Numbered from the stretch's first letter, positions 23,483 through 32,703 are shown. The stretch is DNA of 64,000 nucleotides from Rhodococcus triatomae (GCF_014217785.1 NZ_CP048814.1:4278001-4342000); one strand, 5' to 3'. The notes: generated from the sequence alone by a model not told the origin. Numbers and translations are program-made.

Positions 23483-25870
23483 TCACAACTCTTCTCGCGC
23501 TCTCCTGTTCTCGGCGGTGATCTGCTGTTGGACCTTGTACATCGCGCCGTCGATGCTCGTCGCCGTCATACGTCTGGACACGCGTGCCAGCCGGGAATCG
23601 ATCCTGGCGGCGACCTCCTCGGGAACCGGAGCGGTCGCGGCGCCCTGCGCTTCCGCAATCCGCGTCTCGACGTCGGAGTAATGCTTCCGGTGTGCGACCA
23701 GCAGCGACTCGGCGCTCGCATGAGCTTTGGCTGCTTCGGCTTCGGCAGTGTTCGCGGCGGAGACCGCGTGCCGCAGCGCCTCGTGCTCCGGGTTGTCCTG
23801 CTGCCAGTGCGTAAGCCGCGACTCGACGGCAGCCAGCGCGGCCTCGGCGGAGGCGAGATCGATGTCACTCCACTGGGCATCGAGAACGGTTTGCGCAGCC
23901 CGATTCTGGTGGGCAACCGACTGATCCCGACGATCGAGATCCTCGAGCCGGGCGGTGAGACCCGAGATGTCCTTCTCGAGTTCGTCGATTCGTCGCCGTA
24001 GGTCGGTGAGTTTGGGCTCGTTGTCGAAGCCGAGAGCCCAACGGCTGCGGTCGTCGATGTGTCGACGGTCGTCCTTCTCATGGCGTTCAGCGGAATGCTT
24101 GACCTGCCCGCCCCGGCTGACGGCTCGGCGGTGATCGGGGAAATCCTCAGCGGTCTCCACGCACGCGTAATCGTACTGTTCGGCGAGGTGGCGATGGATC
24201 CAGCGGGCGAACGGGCCTTCGGCAACGTCCAGACGACGGACCAATGACTGGACGCCGGACTGGGGTGTCGGCGCGTCGTCGCCGGTGCGAATCCGGCGGT
24301 AGACCAGACGGGTACCGAGGTGCGCGCCGTCGACTGCCGAGGACGCCGCGCGATACAGCGTCTCCGGAACGAGGAGGGTTCGAGCGAGACCGCCGAGAAC
24401 TCGTTCGATCGGGCCGCTCCAGTCGGTGTACTCGTCGCGCACGGCGATCAACTCGCCGGCGAACGGCAATTGGTCCTCGGTGAGCCCGGTGGCCGAGCAC
24501 ACCAGTTCCCGCACCCGCAACAGCGATGGATCGATGTTGGACGTTCGGTGTGCCAGGGCTTCGCGATCGGCAATGGCGCGTTCGCGTGCGCGGATCTGTT
24601 CGGCACGACGATGGGAGATCTCATAGACGTCGCGGCGGCGTTCCTCGTGTCCGCTGCTCGACTGAGCAAGCTGATCCTCGAGATCGCTGCGGAGGCTGAG
24701 GAAGTCCTCGGCACTGGCCGGTGGCGAACCTTGCCAGACGGACACCGCTTCGATCACACGATCACGTCGGAGCCGCACCTGCGCGACGACCCGTGCCTCG
24801 GCATCACGCTGCGCCTGAAGTGTCGACAGTCGGCCACCGTCGATTCCCTCGAGCCGCACGCGCAGATCGAGAGTGTGTTCGCGGGCGCGCCGGGCCGCTT
24901 CCTCCGCCTCGCGTGCGGACTCGTCGAGCAGTGCCGTGCGGGCCGCAAGCTCGGCCTGCTCGTCGAGGAGTAGTTCGAGGGAGCGTTGGGCACGGACGGC
25001 GTCCAGGTGGGAGAGTTCGTCGTCGGTGTCGGACAGGGCGGCCGAGGTGCTTCGGCGGGCCACGGACAGTTGATCCAGCGGCGTGAGGGCCTCGATCTGT
25101 TCGCGCGCATCGACGACGACACGGTGCGCCTCGCGTAGGTCGTGGAACTGGCCGACGGCGCGGTCTGCCATACCGATCGTGGAAGGCGCGTCGAGCATGT
25201 AGTCGCGGAACAGTTGATCGAGGCTACCGAGGCTCTTCGCCGACAGCGTGCGGTGCAGGAGCCGCTGCGCCGCCTCGCTCTCGATGCCCAACTTGGAACG
25301 GAAGCTGCGGGCAAATGGAGCGTAGGACGGGTTGACGCTCGCGGACGGCCATCGCCGTCGAATGGCACGATTGTCGATTCCACGGCCCGTGAATGCCTCG
25401 AGATCGCGTGCATCGAGTTCGTCGTCGAGAATCACATGAAGATGCGTGATGTCGGACACTGCGTTCCGGCCCCGGGCCAGGTGCATCAGCTTCACCAGCG
25501 TGACCGGAGGGTGGTCGTCACCGGAGCGGTAGGTCAGTACGATGGCACTCCACGTGGCACCCTCTCGCAGGTAGGAGGCAACCAGACCATCGGTCTCCGT
25601 ACCCGCCTCCCGGCGCCACGCCCCACGCAGGTAGCTGACCAGATTTCGTCCCGACTTGCCGGATTCCTGTGCTGCCGCATTGAATTGGACCCGATCTCCT
25701 GGCATCAACACTGCGGAGACAGCATCGATCAGCGTGGACTTCCCGGAGCCCGAACTACCGGTGATCAGGAATCCCCGGCGTGCGACGGGGATGTCTCGGT
25801 AGCCGTGCAGAGTTCCCCAGTTCACGACCTGCACGCGCGCCAGCCGGAATTGACCGGGGTGCACACTCAC
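23483..25870 (-). pseudogene. jetC: jetC, N-terminal fragment (upstream of the IS)
   Basis: First 795 codons of the Wadjet SMC/MukB-like ATPase. Walker A GSSGSGKST is at residues about 38-46, followed by long coiled-coil stretches (for example LDESAREAEEAARRAREH and LRRRIDELEKDISGLTARLE) around a hinge. Translation ends at TGA 23485-23483, whose three bases belong to the IS end. GTG 25870 overlaps the jetB stop. The fragment lacks the signature and Walker B halves of the head, so it cannot hydrolyse ATP as a normal SMC dimer. Intact JetC would be 1,110 residues. Confidence 0.93.
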
Positions 25871-26490
25871 GCGCCGTCCCCCTCGAGGATGCGTCGGAAC
25901 TCCTTGGATACCAGTGTGATCTGGTCGGCATCGAACAGCTGCCGCAGGACCGGCGAGATCTCCCTCCGATCCTCGGTCGAGGTCTTGGACAGGATCGAGT
26001 ATTTGTCCAGTTTGGACCACGAGGCGTTGACACGCCGGGCGTACCCGCTGGGATCGGTGTTGTCCGATCCCCGGTACACCTCGAGTTGCTCGGCGATCTC
26101 GTCACGGTCGACGATGACGCGCTCGCCAGGCTGCGCCTGCAGGAGACGTTGCCGCAATGCGAGAAGCATGACCGTGTCCATGAATGTCAGACGTTCGGTG
26201 CGTAGCACCGCCGGGGTGTTCAGCTCTCCGGTGTCGGCGGGTCGGGTCAACGCGAGTTCGTTCTCGTCGTCGATGACGAGAACGAGGAAGAGGTCGGCGA
26301 GGCGTGAGCGCAGTAGACGCTCCTCGCGAACCACGGTTCGCCAGATCTCGGGATGTCTGGCTGACGTGATCAGCGGACCCTTGAGTAACTGCACCAGCGC
26401 GCGCCGCGTGGGGAGGTCGAGTTCGCTGCGGTCGTCCGGGTAGAGCCCACGGTCGTCGGTGTCATCTGGAGCGATGTCGATGGAGGTCAT
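25867..26490 (-). CDS. jetB: Wadjet component JetB (DUF4194, KITE-like)
   Basis: Protein of 207 residues, the kite subunit that bridges the kleisin JetA in the Wadjet SMC complex. The DUF4194 pattern is visible: LVQLLKGPLITSARHPEIW, then LRSRLADLFLVLVIDDENELA, FMDTVMLLALRQRLL and GYARRVNASWSKLDKYSIL, a winged-helix pair. ATG 26490 overlaps the jetA stop and the gene ends by overlapping jetC, so all four jet genes are translationally coupled. No damage is visible. Confidence 0.9.
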   Translation of the reverse strand: MTSIDIAPDDTDDRGLYPDDRSELDLPTRRALVQLLKGPLITSARHPEIWRTVVREERLLRSRLADLFLVLVIDDENELALTRPADTGELNTPAVLRTERLTFMDTVMLLALRQRLLQAQPGERVIVDRDEIAEQLEVYRGSDNTDPSGYARRVNASWSKLDKYSILSKTSTEDRREISPVLRQLFDADQITLVSKEFRRILEGDGA

Positions 26491-27971
26491 CCCTGTGAGG
26501 ATCCTTCCTGGCGGCGGAACTCCGCGGCCGTCGGATCGAACAGTTGGCGGCGGATGACGGCACGGCGTGTGATGCCGGCCGTCGACGTCCACTCGACAAG
26601 ATCGGTGTCGGTGGTGGAGTGCCCGTACCGGCTGGCGAGCGCCATCAACCCGACCACACTCGCGAGGCCCTGGGTGGCGGGGTGGACGGCGAGTACGTCG
26701 GCCACGGAGGCACGTCCCCGTGCGCGAAGCGTCGCCGCCACGTTCGCGGTGAGCTCGTCGAAATCGATCTCGGACTCGCGGACCAGCCGGCGCAATTCCT
26801 CGAGATCGACGACTCCGGTGGGAGGAGTATCGACCTTGACGGTGACGAGATCGTCGCTGGGATTGTGGAGCGCGAATGCGGCGACGGATTCGATACTCAT
26901 ACCGACACGGATGAGGTGGAGATCAAGGTTGTCGAACGGCTTACGGACACGAGCGACGTCGACCGCCTTGTGTTGCGCGTTGCGGAGTAGCCGCTGGAGA
27001 TGACGGTGCTCCTCGTACGCGCGGGATTGCACGAAGTGTCGCAACGATCGCGACAGCGACGACATCGTCGAGTGCACCTCTGCGGCAGCAGCTTCCATAT
27101 CGGTGAGCAACCGCCGAAATCTGCGCAGTTGGTCGGCGTCGAGCTGTGCGGCGAAAGGGCGGGCAAGGATCGACTCGATCCAGTCGTCGATCTGTGACGA
27201 GCGCGCCGGATCGAGGATGGTGTCGTAGAAGGCGGTGAAGCTTCGCCCGGCGTCGGACTGCCCGATCAAGTCGACGCCGCGGAATACGTCGCCGAGAGTG
27301 TCGCCGCGACCGGAGTCGTCCTCGAGAATACGAGCGCGAAGATCCCTGTTGAGTTCTTCGAAGCCTGCCCGCACTCGCGCGAAGTCTCCCGGAACCTCCG
27401 AGGCCAGGTGCAGGATCTCTGCGGAACGCTCGAGGGCGCGGGCGCCGTCGAGGACCGCGAACTCGCCCTTCTCGACCGCAGTGATCTGTCGGTCGATGTC
27501 GTCGCGCTCAGCGCGCAGTGCCGACATGCGCGTCTCGCTACGAGGGTCCGAATCCCGGGCGAGAGACTGCAACTGTGTGGACAGCGTCGCCAACCGGGAC
27601 TCGGTGGCAGCACTGACCGGTGCCGTCAGCCCCTCGACGAACGTCATCGCCGCGTAGGCGCCATCCGTGGGTTCGAGTGTCTCCTCGCGGGCAGCGCCGT
27701 CCGCCCTGCGCTGGAGGAATCCGGCCCGGACCCAGTCAGTGCAGTATCCCTGACCGGTACGTGGAAGGTGAAAGCCGGATTCCCGGAGTTCCTGGAGATC
27801 GTCGTCGAGCAACTCGAACAACTCCGGCGCCGGCCGCCGCCGAATCTCCTGGCCGAAATGCCGGGTCAGTAGCGCGAGGATCGCATGGGCGTTGTCCGCG
27901 CGAAGTAGTGCCCAGCCGGCGTGGGCGTCCCGTTGACGGACGAGACGGTGCACGGCGGCCGTTGCAGACAC
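26487..27971 (-). CDS. jetA: Wadjet component JetA (DUF3375, kleisin-like)
   Basis: Protein of 494 residues, first gene of the operon. It matches DUF3375: N-terminal winged-helix region (HAILALLTRHFG, FELLDDDLQELRESGF, YCTDWVRAGFLQRR), a long central coiled coil (MSALRAERDDIDRQITAVEKG), and a second coiled coil SLSRSLRHFVQSRAYEEHRHLQRLL. The GTG start at 27971 has GAGGAG upstream; longer frames back to 28064 run into the flanking repeat and are rejected. The gene is intact. Confidence 0.9.
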   Translation of the reverse strand: MSATAAVHRLVRQRDAHAGWALLRADNAHAILALLTRHFGQEIRRRPAPELFELLDDDLQELRESGFHLPRTGQGYCTDWVRAGFLQRRADGAAREETLEPTDGAYAAMTFVEGLTAPVSAATESRLATLSTQLQSLARDSDPRSETRMSALRAERDDIDRQITAVEKGEFAVLDGARALERSAEILHLASEVPGDFARVRAGFEELNRDLRARILEDDSGRGDTLGDVFRGVDLIGQSDAGRSFTAFYDTILDPARSSQIDDWIESILARPFAAQLDADQLRRFRRLLTDMEAAAAEVHSTMSSLSRSLRHFVQSRAYEEHRHLQRLLRNAQHKAVDVARVRKPFDNLDLHLIRVGMSIESVAAFALHNPSDDLVTVKVDTPPTGVVDLEELRRLVRESEIDFDELTANVAATLRARGRASVADVLAVHPATQGLASVVGLMALASRYGHSTTDTDLVEWTSTAGITRRAVIRRQLFDPTAAEFRRQEGSSQG

Positions 27972-28058
27972 GGGTGCTCCTCTCGATCGTCTCTCGTGCT
28001 CGAGCCCACATGCTGTCACGCGGCTCCGACAAGTGCGCAGGTAGCCGTGCGTGGCACC

Positions 28059-28121
28059 GCCCACTCATCTGCACCGATTGTTCCAGCCGTGCTCTCGAAC
28101 CTTCGAGGGCGAGGCTGGAAC
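28059..28121. repeat. Right direct repeat of the Wadjet locus, with palindromic element copy 3
   Basis: Second copy of the 54-base repeat described at 20020. The palindrome here (28080-28121) is the best of the family: arms GTTCCAGCCGTGCTCTCGAA and TTCGAGGGCGAGGCTGGAAC differ from perfect pairing at two positions. It ends inside the stop codon of the gene at 28121-29056. Confidence 0.8.
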
Positions 28122-29056
28122 TATCGGCGCGGGTAGTGGCGCGCGACGGCGAAGGCGCGCTCGATCGCTACCCGCAGCCGCTCCGGCGAGGACAAGTCCG
28201 CCCAGTTCCACCGCACGACGACGAAGCCGACGGCGCGCAGCGCGTCCTCGCGCGCCTTCTCGGCCCGGAAGACGTCCCATTCGGTCCTGCCGGGAACCAT
28301 CGAATACTTGGCCATGCCGTCGAACTCGCCGACGACGCCCTGGTCGCACCAGAGCATGTCGACGCGCCCGATCAGGTTGCCGTGGATATCGTGGACAGGT
28401 TGCTGCAGTTCAGGTTTCGGGAGCTGCAGCCAATGCAGGAGCACCCGGCTCCGGGATTCGCCGACACTCTCGCTTCGGCCGTCGAGAAACGCGACGACGC
28501 GGCGCGCCCCGGAAATGCCCGTTCGCCCGCGCGCCTGCTCGAGCGCGCGCTGTAAGTCGTCAGGGGTTGTCGCCCCGGAGCGGATCGCGTGATCTCCGAC
28601 GACCACGGCTTCTTCGAATCCGACCGTGCAGGCGAGGTCGATCACCGTCCTCGTCACCGTGGTCACGGGTAGGGCACCGATGTCGGTGACCTCGTCCGGC
28701 CGCAGCCGTGCCGCGTGCAAGGTGCGCCTGGCCCCGATCTTTCCGCCGGAGCGTCGGCTCACGGTGAGGTGGACACGGTCGAAATCCAGGTTCCAGGTAT
28801 CGAGTCCGTGCAACACGGCCGCGGACGCGTGGCTGACGGCGGCACCGTTCGTCGTCCGGGCCGCGACCGCAGCGACGGCGAGCCGATGCCGCGCCGTAGC
28901 GTCCAGTGGCGCGTACGTGTCCGCCTCGGCGTACGCGCCGTGCCCGATCGAGACGAGCTCCCCGCGTCGTCGCCCCCGCCAGAGCTCCTCGTCCGTGAAT
29001 CCGTGCGCGATCGCCTCACGCCGCCGGATGATTCCGTTCGTCGTCACCCACTGCAT
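28121..29056 (-). CDS. AbiEi-like domain protein with Vsr/DUF559-type nuclease fold
   Basis: Protein of 311 residues of a type common in Rhodococcus and Mycobacterium. The N-terminus (IIRRREAIAHGFTDEELWRGRRRGELVSIGHGAYA) is the AbiEi antitoxin winged-helix domain. The C-terminus has a Vsr/DUF559-like PD-(D/E)xK pattern: ESRSR (Glu), GRVDMLW (Asp), VVGEFDGMAKY (Glu-x-Asp) and a final REDALRAVGFVVVRWNW. No AbiEii nucleotidyltransferase partner is adjacent, so it is not a standard AbiE pair. ATG 29056 fits family length. The gene lies between palindromic repeats 3 and 4 beside the Wadjet locus. Confidence 0.78.
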   Translation of the reverse strand: MQWVTTNGIIRRREAIAHGFTDEELWRGRRRGELVSIGHGAYAEADTYAPLDATARHRLAVAAVAARTTNGAAVSHASAAVLHGLDTWNLDFDRVHLTVSRRSGGKIGARRTLHAARLRPDEVTDIGALPVTTVTRTVIDLACTVGFEEAVVVGDHAIRSGATTPDDLQRALEQARGRTGISGARRVVAFLDGRSESVGESRSRVLLHWLQLPKPELQQPVHDIHGNLIGRVDMLWCDQGVVGEFDGMAKYSMVPGRTEWDVFRAEKAREDALRAVGFVVVRWNWADLSSPERLRVAIERAFAVARHYPRR

Positions 29057-29152
29057 GGCTCGACAGTGACACGCGCGAGGGGCGCGCCCCGCGGTCGGAG
29101 AGCCCACCTGTGGATGGAATCGGCCCTGTGGATAACGCAATCCGCGCGGATG

Positions 29153-29194
29153 GTCCGAGCCTCGCCGTCGAAGGTTCGAGAGCACGGTTGGGAA
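29153..29194. repeat. Dispersed palindromic element, copy 4 (inverted orientation)
   Basis: Arms GTCCGAGCCTCGCCGTCGAA and TTCGAGAGCACGGTTGGGAA around GG. The right arm contains the complement of the CCGTGCTCTCGAA core seen at 20041 and 28080, so this copy lies in the opposite orientation. It lies upstream of the AbiEi-like gene and downstream of fadB. Confidence 0.65.
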
Positions 29195-29242
29195 AAGGGG
29201 TGCGGATCCACGAGGGGCCACACGCCGACCCACCACAACGCA

Positions 29243-29276
29243 ACGGGCGCCGCGCGGTCTCCCGCGCGACGCCCGT
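29243..29276 (-). terminator. Hairpin downstream of fadB
   Basis: GC-rich inverted repeat (ACGGGCG-CCGCGCGG with CCGCGCG-ACGCCCGT) starting 20 bases after the fadB stop on the minus strand. There is only a T-rich, interrupted tail (TTGCGTTG), so it is a plausible but not classic intrinsic terminator. Confidence 0.5.
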
Positions 29277-29295
29277 GACAGCGAACAGAGATCGT

Positions 29296-31407
29296 CTACT
29301 TGACGCTGGCGACCCCGGGTTCGAGGAAGCGCTTGCCGTTGACGGCCTCGGAGACACCTTCGCGGTCCAGGTACGGCGTGATGCCGCCGTTCCAGAAGCC
29401 GAAGCCGCCACCGAGGATCAGGCACAGATCGATGTCCTCGGGAGCGGCGACGACGCCCTCCTCCAGCATGATCCGGATCTCCTCGGCGAAGGCACGGCGG
29501 GTGCGCTCGAGCACCTCTTCCGCGGTGGACGCCTTGTCGCCCTGGGGCCACAGCGCGGCGACCTCGGGGTCGACGGTCTGCTTGCCCTCGGCGTCGTAGG
29601 TCCACACGCCCGGCTTCTTCGCCTCCACGAGGGCCTCGAGGCCGGGGGAGGGGGTGAAGCGCTCCGGGTAGGCGGCGTGCAGCGTCTCGCCGGTGTGCAG
29701 CGCGACGGCCGGGCCGACGAGCGCGAGCAGCGTGAACGGAGACATCGGCATGCCCAGCGGCGCAACGGCATTGTCCGCGACGTCGAACGGCGTGCCCTCG
29801 TCGACAGCCGTCATGACCTCACCCAGGGTGCGGGTGACGAGACGGTTGAACACGAAGCCCGCCTTGTCGGCGCACAGCACCGCGGACTTGCGCAGCGACT
29901 TCGCGGTGGCGAAAGCCGTTGCCAGGGTGGCATCGTCGGTCTTCTCGCCCTTGATGACCTCGAGCAGCGGAAGCACGGCCACCGGGTTGAAGAAGTGGAA
30001 GCCCACGACCCGCTCCGGGTGCTTCAACTCGGATGCCATCTCGGTGATCGACAGCGAGGAGGTGTTGGTCGCCAGGATCGTCTCGGGAGCGATGTGCTGC
30101 TCGAGCTCCGCGAACACCTTCTTCTTGACGTCCATGTTCTCGAAGACGGCCTCGATGACGAAGTCGGTCTTCGCGAACGCGGCCTTGTCCAGCGAACCGG
30201 ACACGAGCGCCTTGAGGCGGTTCGCGGCGTCCGGGGACAGCCGGCCCTTGCCCTGCAGCTTGTCGATCTCGCTGTGGACGTAGCCGACGCCCTTGTCGAT
30301 GCGCTCCTGGTCGATGTCGGTGAGGATCACCGGCACCTTGAGCTGGCGGACGAACAGCAGCGCCAGCTGGCTGGCCATCAGGCCGGCGCCGACGATGCCG
30401 ACCCCGGTGATCTTGCGCGCGAGCGACTTGTCCGGCGCACCGGCAGGACGCTTGGCCCGCTTGTTCACCAGATCGAACGCGTACAGCCCGGCACGCAGCT
30501 CGTCGGTGAGCAGCAGGTCGGCGAGCGCCTCGTCCTCGGCACCGAACCCGGCGTCGAGCGATGCCGTGTCCGAGAGGTCCGTGGTGCGGGCCAGCTCGAG
30601 CAGCTCGACGGCACGCACCGCGGCGGGGGAGAAGCCGCGGGTCTTGCCCTCGACGACGGCCTTGGCGCGGGCGATCGCGTCGTCCCACTCCTTGCCGCGG
30701 TCGATCTCGGGGCGCTCCACGGTGACCTCACCCTTGACGACCTGGGCGGCCCACAGCAGGGACTGCTCGAGGAAGTCGGCGGAGCCGAACAGCTTGTCGA
30801 AGATGCCGAGATCGGTGGCCTGCTTCGCCTTGAGCATCCGGTTCTGGTTGAGCGCGTTCTCGATGACCAGGGTCACGGCCTTGCTCGGCCCGACGAGGTT
30901 GGCCAGCAGCTGGGTGCCGCCCCAACCCGGCACCAAGCCGAGGAACACCTCGGGCAGACCGAGCGCGGCGACGTTGTCGGCCACCGTGCGGTACTGGCTG
31001 TGCAGCGCCACCTCGAGGCCGCCGCCGAGCGCGACGCCGTTGACGAACGCGAACGTCGGGATCTCGGACTCGCGCAGGCGACGGAACACGTCGTGCCCGA
31101 GCTTGCCGAGCTCGACGCCCTGCTCGCGCGAGGTGATGGCCGGGACGCCCTTGAGGTCGGCACCGGCGGCGAAGATGAACGGCTTACCGGTGACGGCGAC
31201 GGCCACCGGGTTCGCCGCGAACGCCTCGTCCAGCGCACGGTTGAACTCGGTGAGACCGGCCGGCCCGAAGGACGACGGCTTGGTGTGGTCGAACCCGTTG
31301 TCGAGGGTGACGAGGGCAATCTGGCCGTCGAGGCCCGGCACCGACACCAGCTTGGTGTACGCGTGGGTGACGACCTCGTCGGTGAAAGCGTTGGCGATGT
31401 CCGACAT
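29296..31407 (-). CDS. fadB: Multifunctional enoyl-CoA hydratase / 3-hydroxyacyl-CoA dehydrogenase
   Basis: Fatty-acid beta-oxidation enzyme of 703 residues. The N-terminal crotonase domain (FIFAAGADLKGVPAITS, ALGGGLEVALHSQYRTV, EVFLGLVPGWGG) hydrates enoyl-CoA. From about residue 330 the NAD-binding domain (ITGVGIVGAGLMASQLALLF) and the HCDH C-terminal domain (VNRLVTRTLGEVMTAVDEGTPF) oxidise the hydroxyacyl-CoA. It follows fadA on the same strand with a 3-base gap, forming the trifunctional FadAB pair (compare Rv0860/Rv0859). The start is at ATG 31407. Confidence 0.93.
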   Translation of the reverse strand: MSDIANAFTDEVVTHAYTKLVSVPGLDGQIALVTLDNGFDHTKPSSFGPAGLTEFNRALDEAFAANPVAVAVTGKPFIFAAGADLKGVPAITSREQGVELGKLGHDVFRRLRESEIPTFAFVNGVALGGGLEVALHSQYRTVADNVAALGLPEVFLGLVPGWGGTQLLANLVGPSKAVTLVIENALNQNRMLKAKQATDLGIFDKLFGSADFLEQSLLWAAQVVKGEVTVERPEIDRGKEWDDAIARAKAVVEGKTRGFSPAAVRAVELLELARTTDLSDTASLDAGFGAEDEALADLLLTDELRAGLYAFDLVNKRAKRPAGAPDKSLARKITGVGIVGAGLMASQLALLFVRQLKVPVILTDIDQERIDKGVGYVHSEIDKLQGKGRLSPDAANRLKALVSGSLDKAAFAKTDFVIEAVFENMDVKKKVFAELEQHIAPETILATNTSSLSITEMASELKHPERVVGFHFFNPVAVLPLLEVIKGEKTDDATLATAFATAKSLRKSAVLCADKAGFVFNRLVTRTLGEVMTAVDEGTPFDVADNAVAPLGMPMSPFTLLALVGPAVALHTGETLHAAYPERFTPSPGLEALVEAKKPGVWTYDAEGKQTVDPEVAALWPQGDKASTAEEVLERTRRAFAEEIRIMLEEGVVAAPEDIDLCLILGGGFGFWNGGITPYLDREGVSEAVNGKRFLEPGVASVK

Positions 31408-31410
31408 GAG

Positions 31411-32625
31411 TTACTTCACTCCCGCTTCGTAGTCCTTGTGGTTCGGGTTCTCCCAGATGACGGTGCCGCCCATGCCGAGACCGATGCACATGGTGGTCAG
31501 GCCGTAACGGACGTCGGGACGCTGCGCGAACTGCCGCGACAGCTGCGTCATCAGGCGTACGCCGGAGGAGGCGAGCGGGTGGCCGCACGCGATGGCGCCG
31601 CCCCACTGGTTGACCCGCGGGTCGTCGTCGGCGATGCCGAAGTGCTCGAGGAAGGCGAGCACCTGCACGGCGAACGCCTCGTTGATCTCGAACAGGCCGA
31701 TGTCCTCGATCTTCAGGCCGGTGCGGGCGAGCAGCTTCTCGGTCGCGGGGACCGGGCCGATGCCCATGACGGCGGGATCGACGCCCTTGAAGGCGAATCC
31801 GACCATCCGCATGCCGACGGGCAGGCCGAGCTCGGCGGCGGTGTCCTCGCCGGCGAGCAGTGCCGCGGTGGCACCGTCGTTGAGACCCGCGGCGTTGCCG
31901 GCGGTGATGCGGCCCGCGGGGCGGAACGGCGTCTTCAGCTTGGCCAGATCCTCGAGCGTGGTGCCCGGACGGGGCGGCTCGTCCTCGGTGGCCAGGCCCC
32001 AGCCCGACTCGGAGCGGGTGGCGACGGGTACGAGGGTGTCACCGATGTGACCGGCCTTCTTCGCCGCCTCGTACTTGTTCTGCGACGCGACGGCGTAGGC
32101 GTCGGTGCGGTCCTTGGTGATGGACGGGAACCGGTCGTGCAGGTTCTCCGCGGTGTTGCCCATGACCAGCGCGCTCGGGTCGACCAGCTTGTCCGCGAGG
32201 AAGCGCGGGTTGGGGTCGGCGCCCTCGCCCATCGGGTGGTGGCCCATGTGCTCGACACCGCCGGCGATCACGACGTCGTACTGGCCGAAGCCGATGCCCG
32301 ACGCGGTGGTGGTGACGGCGGTCATCGCGCCGGCGCACATGCGGTCGATGGCGAAGCCGGGGACGGTCTCGGGCAGGCCGGCGAGGATCGCGGCGGTGCG
32401 GCCGATGGTGAGTCCCTGGTCGCCGGTCTGGGTGGTGGCGGCGATGGCGACCTCGTCGATCGCGGCCGGATCGAGCTGAGGGTTGCGGCGCAGCAGCTCA
32501 CGGATGGTCTTGACGACCAGATCGTCCGCGCGGGTGTCGGCGTAGATGCCCTTCGGGCCGGCCTTGCCGAACGGGGTACGGATGCCGTCGACGAAGACGA
32601 CGTTGCGTTGGGTGGGTGAAGCCAC
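31411..32625 (-). CDS. fadA: Acetyl-CoA acyltransferase (thiolase)
   Basis: Thiolase of 404 residues catalysing the last step of beta-oxidation with FadB. Active residues: nucleophilic Cys in IDRMCAGAMTAV, His in NEAFAVQ, and the late GGAIACGHPLASSG motif with the second Cys and His. GTG 32625 is chosen because AGGAGG lies seven bases upstream; the longer frame to 32670 has no ribosome site. A palindrome about 80 bases upstream (32704) is a likely operator for the fadAB operon. Confidence 0.94.
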   Translation of the reverse strand: MASPTQRNVVFVDGIRTPFGKAGPKGIYADTRADDLVVKTIRELLRRNPQLDPAAIDEVAIAATTQTGDQGLTIGRTAAILAGLPETVPGFAIDRMCAGAMTAVTTTASGIGFGQYDVVIAGGVEHMGHHPMGEGADPNPRFLADKLVDPSALVMGNTAENLHDRFPSITKDRTDAYAVASQNKYEAAKKAGHIGDTLVPVATRSESGWGLATEDEPPRPGTTLEDLAKLKTPFRPAGRITAGNAAGLNDGATAALLAGEDTAAELGLPVGMRMVGFAFKGVDPAVMGIGPVPATEKLLARTGLKIEDIGLFEINEAFAVQVLAFLEHFGIADDDPRVNQWGGAIACGHPLASSGVRLMTQLSRQFAQRPDVRYGLTTMCIGLGMGGTVIWENPNHKDYEAGVK

Positions 32626-32703
32626 GCGAGTTCCTCCTGGTGGAGCTGTTCGGTTCCGGATCACGGCCAAAAGCGTCCGGCCTGCCGTCAGCTTACCCCC
32701 GCA

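Larger units (their letters stand above)
22204..23485 (-). mobile_element. IS3-family insertion sequence interrupting jetC
   Basis: Element of 1,282 bases, TG...CA ends, with inverted repeats TGAGGGGCTGGAAAG at the left and TGAGGTGCCGGAACT at the right (read inward), both continuing into TTCTCGGACAGCGA. A 3-bp duplication CAA flanks it (22201-22203 and 23486-23488). The first three bases on the minus strand, TGA, supply an immediate stop to jetC. Both transposase frames are uninterrupted, so it may be recent and active. Confidence 0.95.

Noticed and set aside
23483..25870. The jetC N-fragment as a complete, naturally short gene
   Set aside because: Its stop codon consists of the first three bases of the IS, and excision restores a continuous frame of the expected JetC length.
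29110..32619. A 1,169-codon open frame on the plus strand opposite fadAB
   Set aside because: Low-complexity antisense shadow; the minus-strand fadB and fadA genes have all catalytic motifs and a ribosome site.
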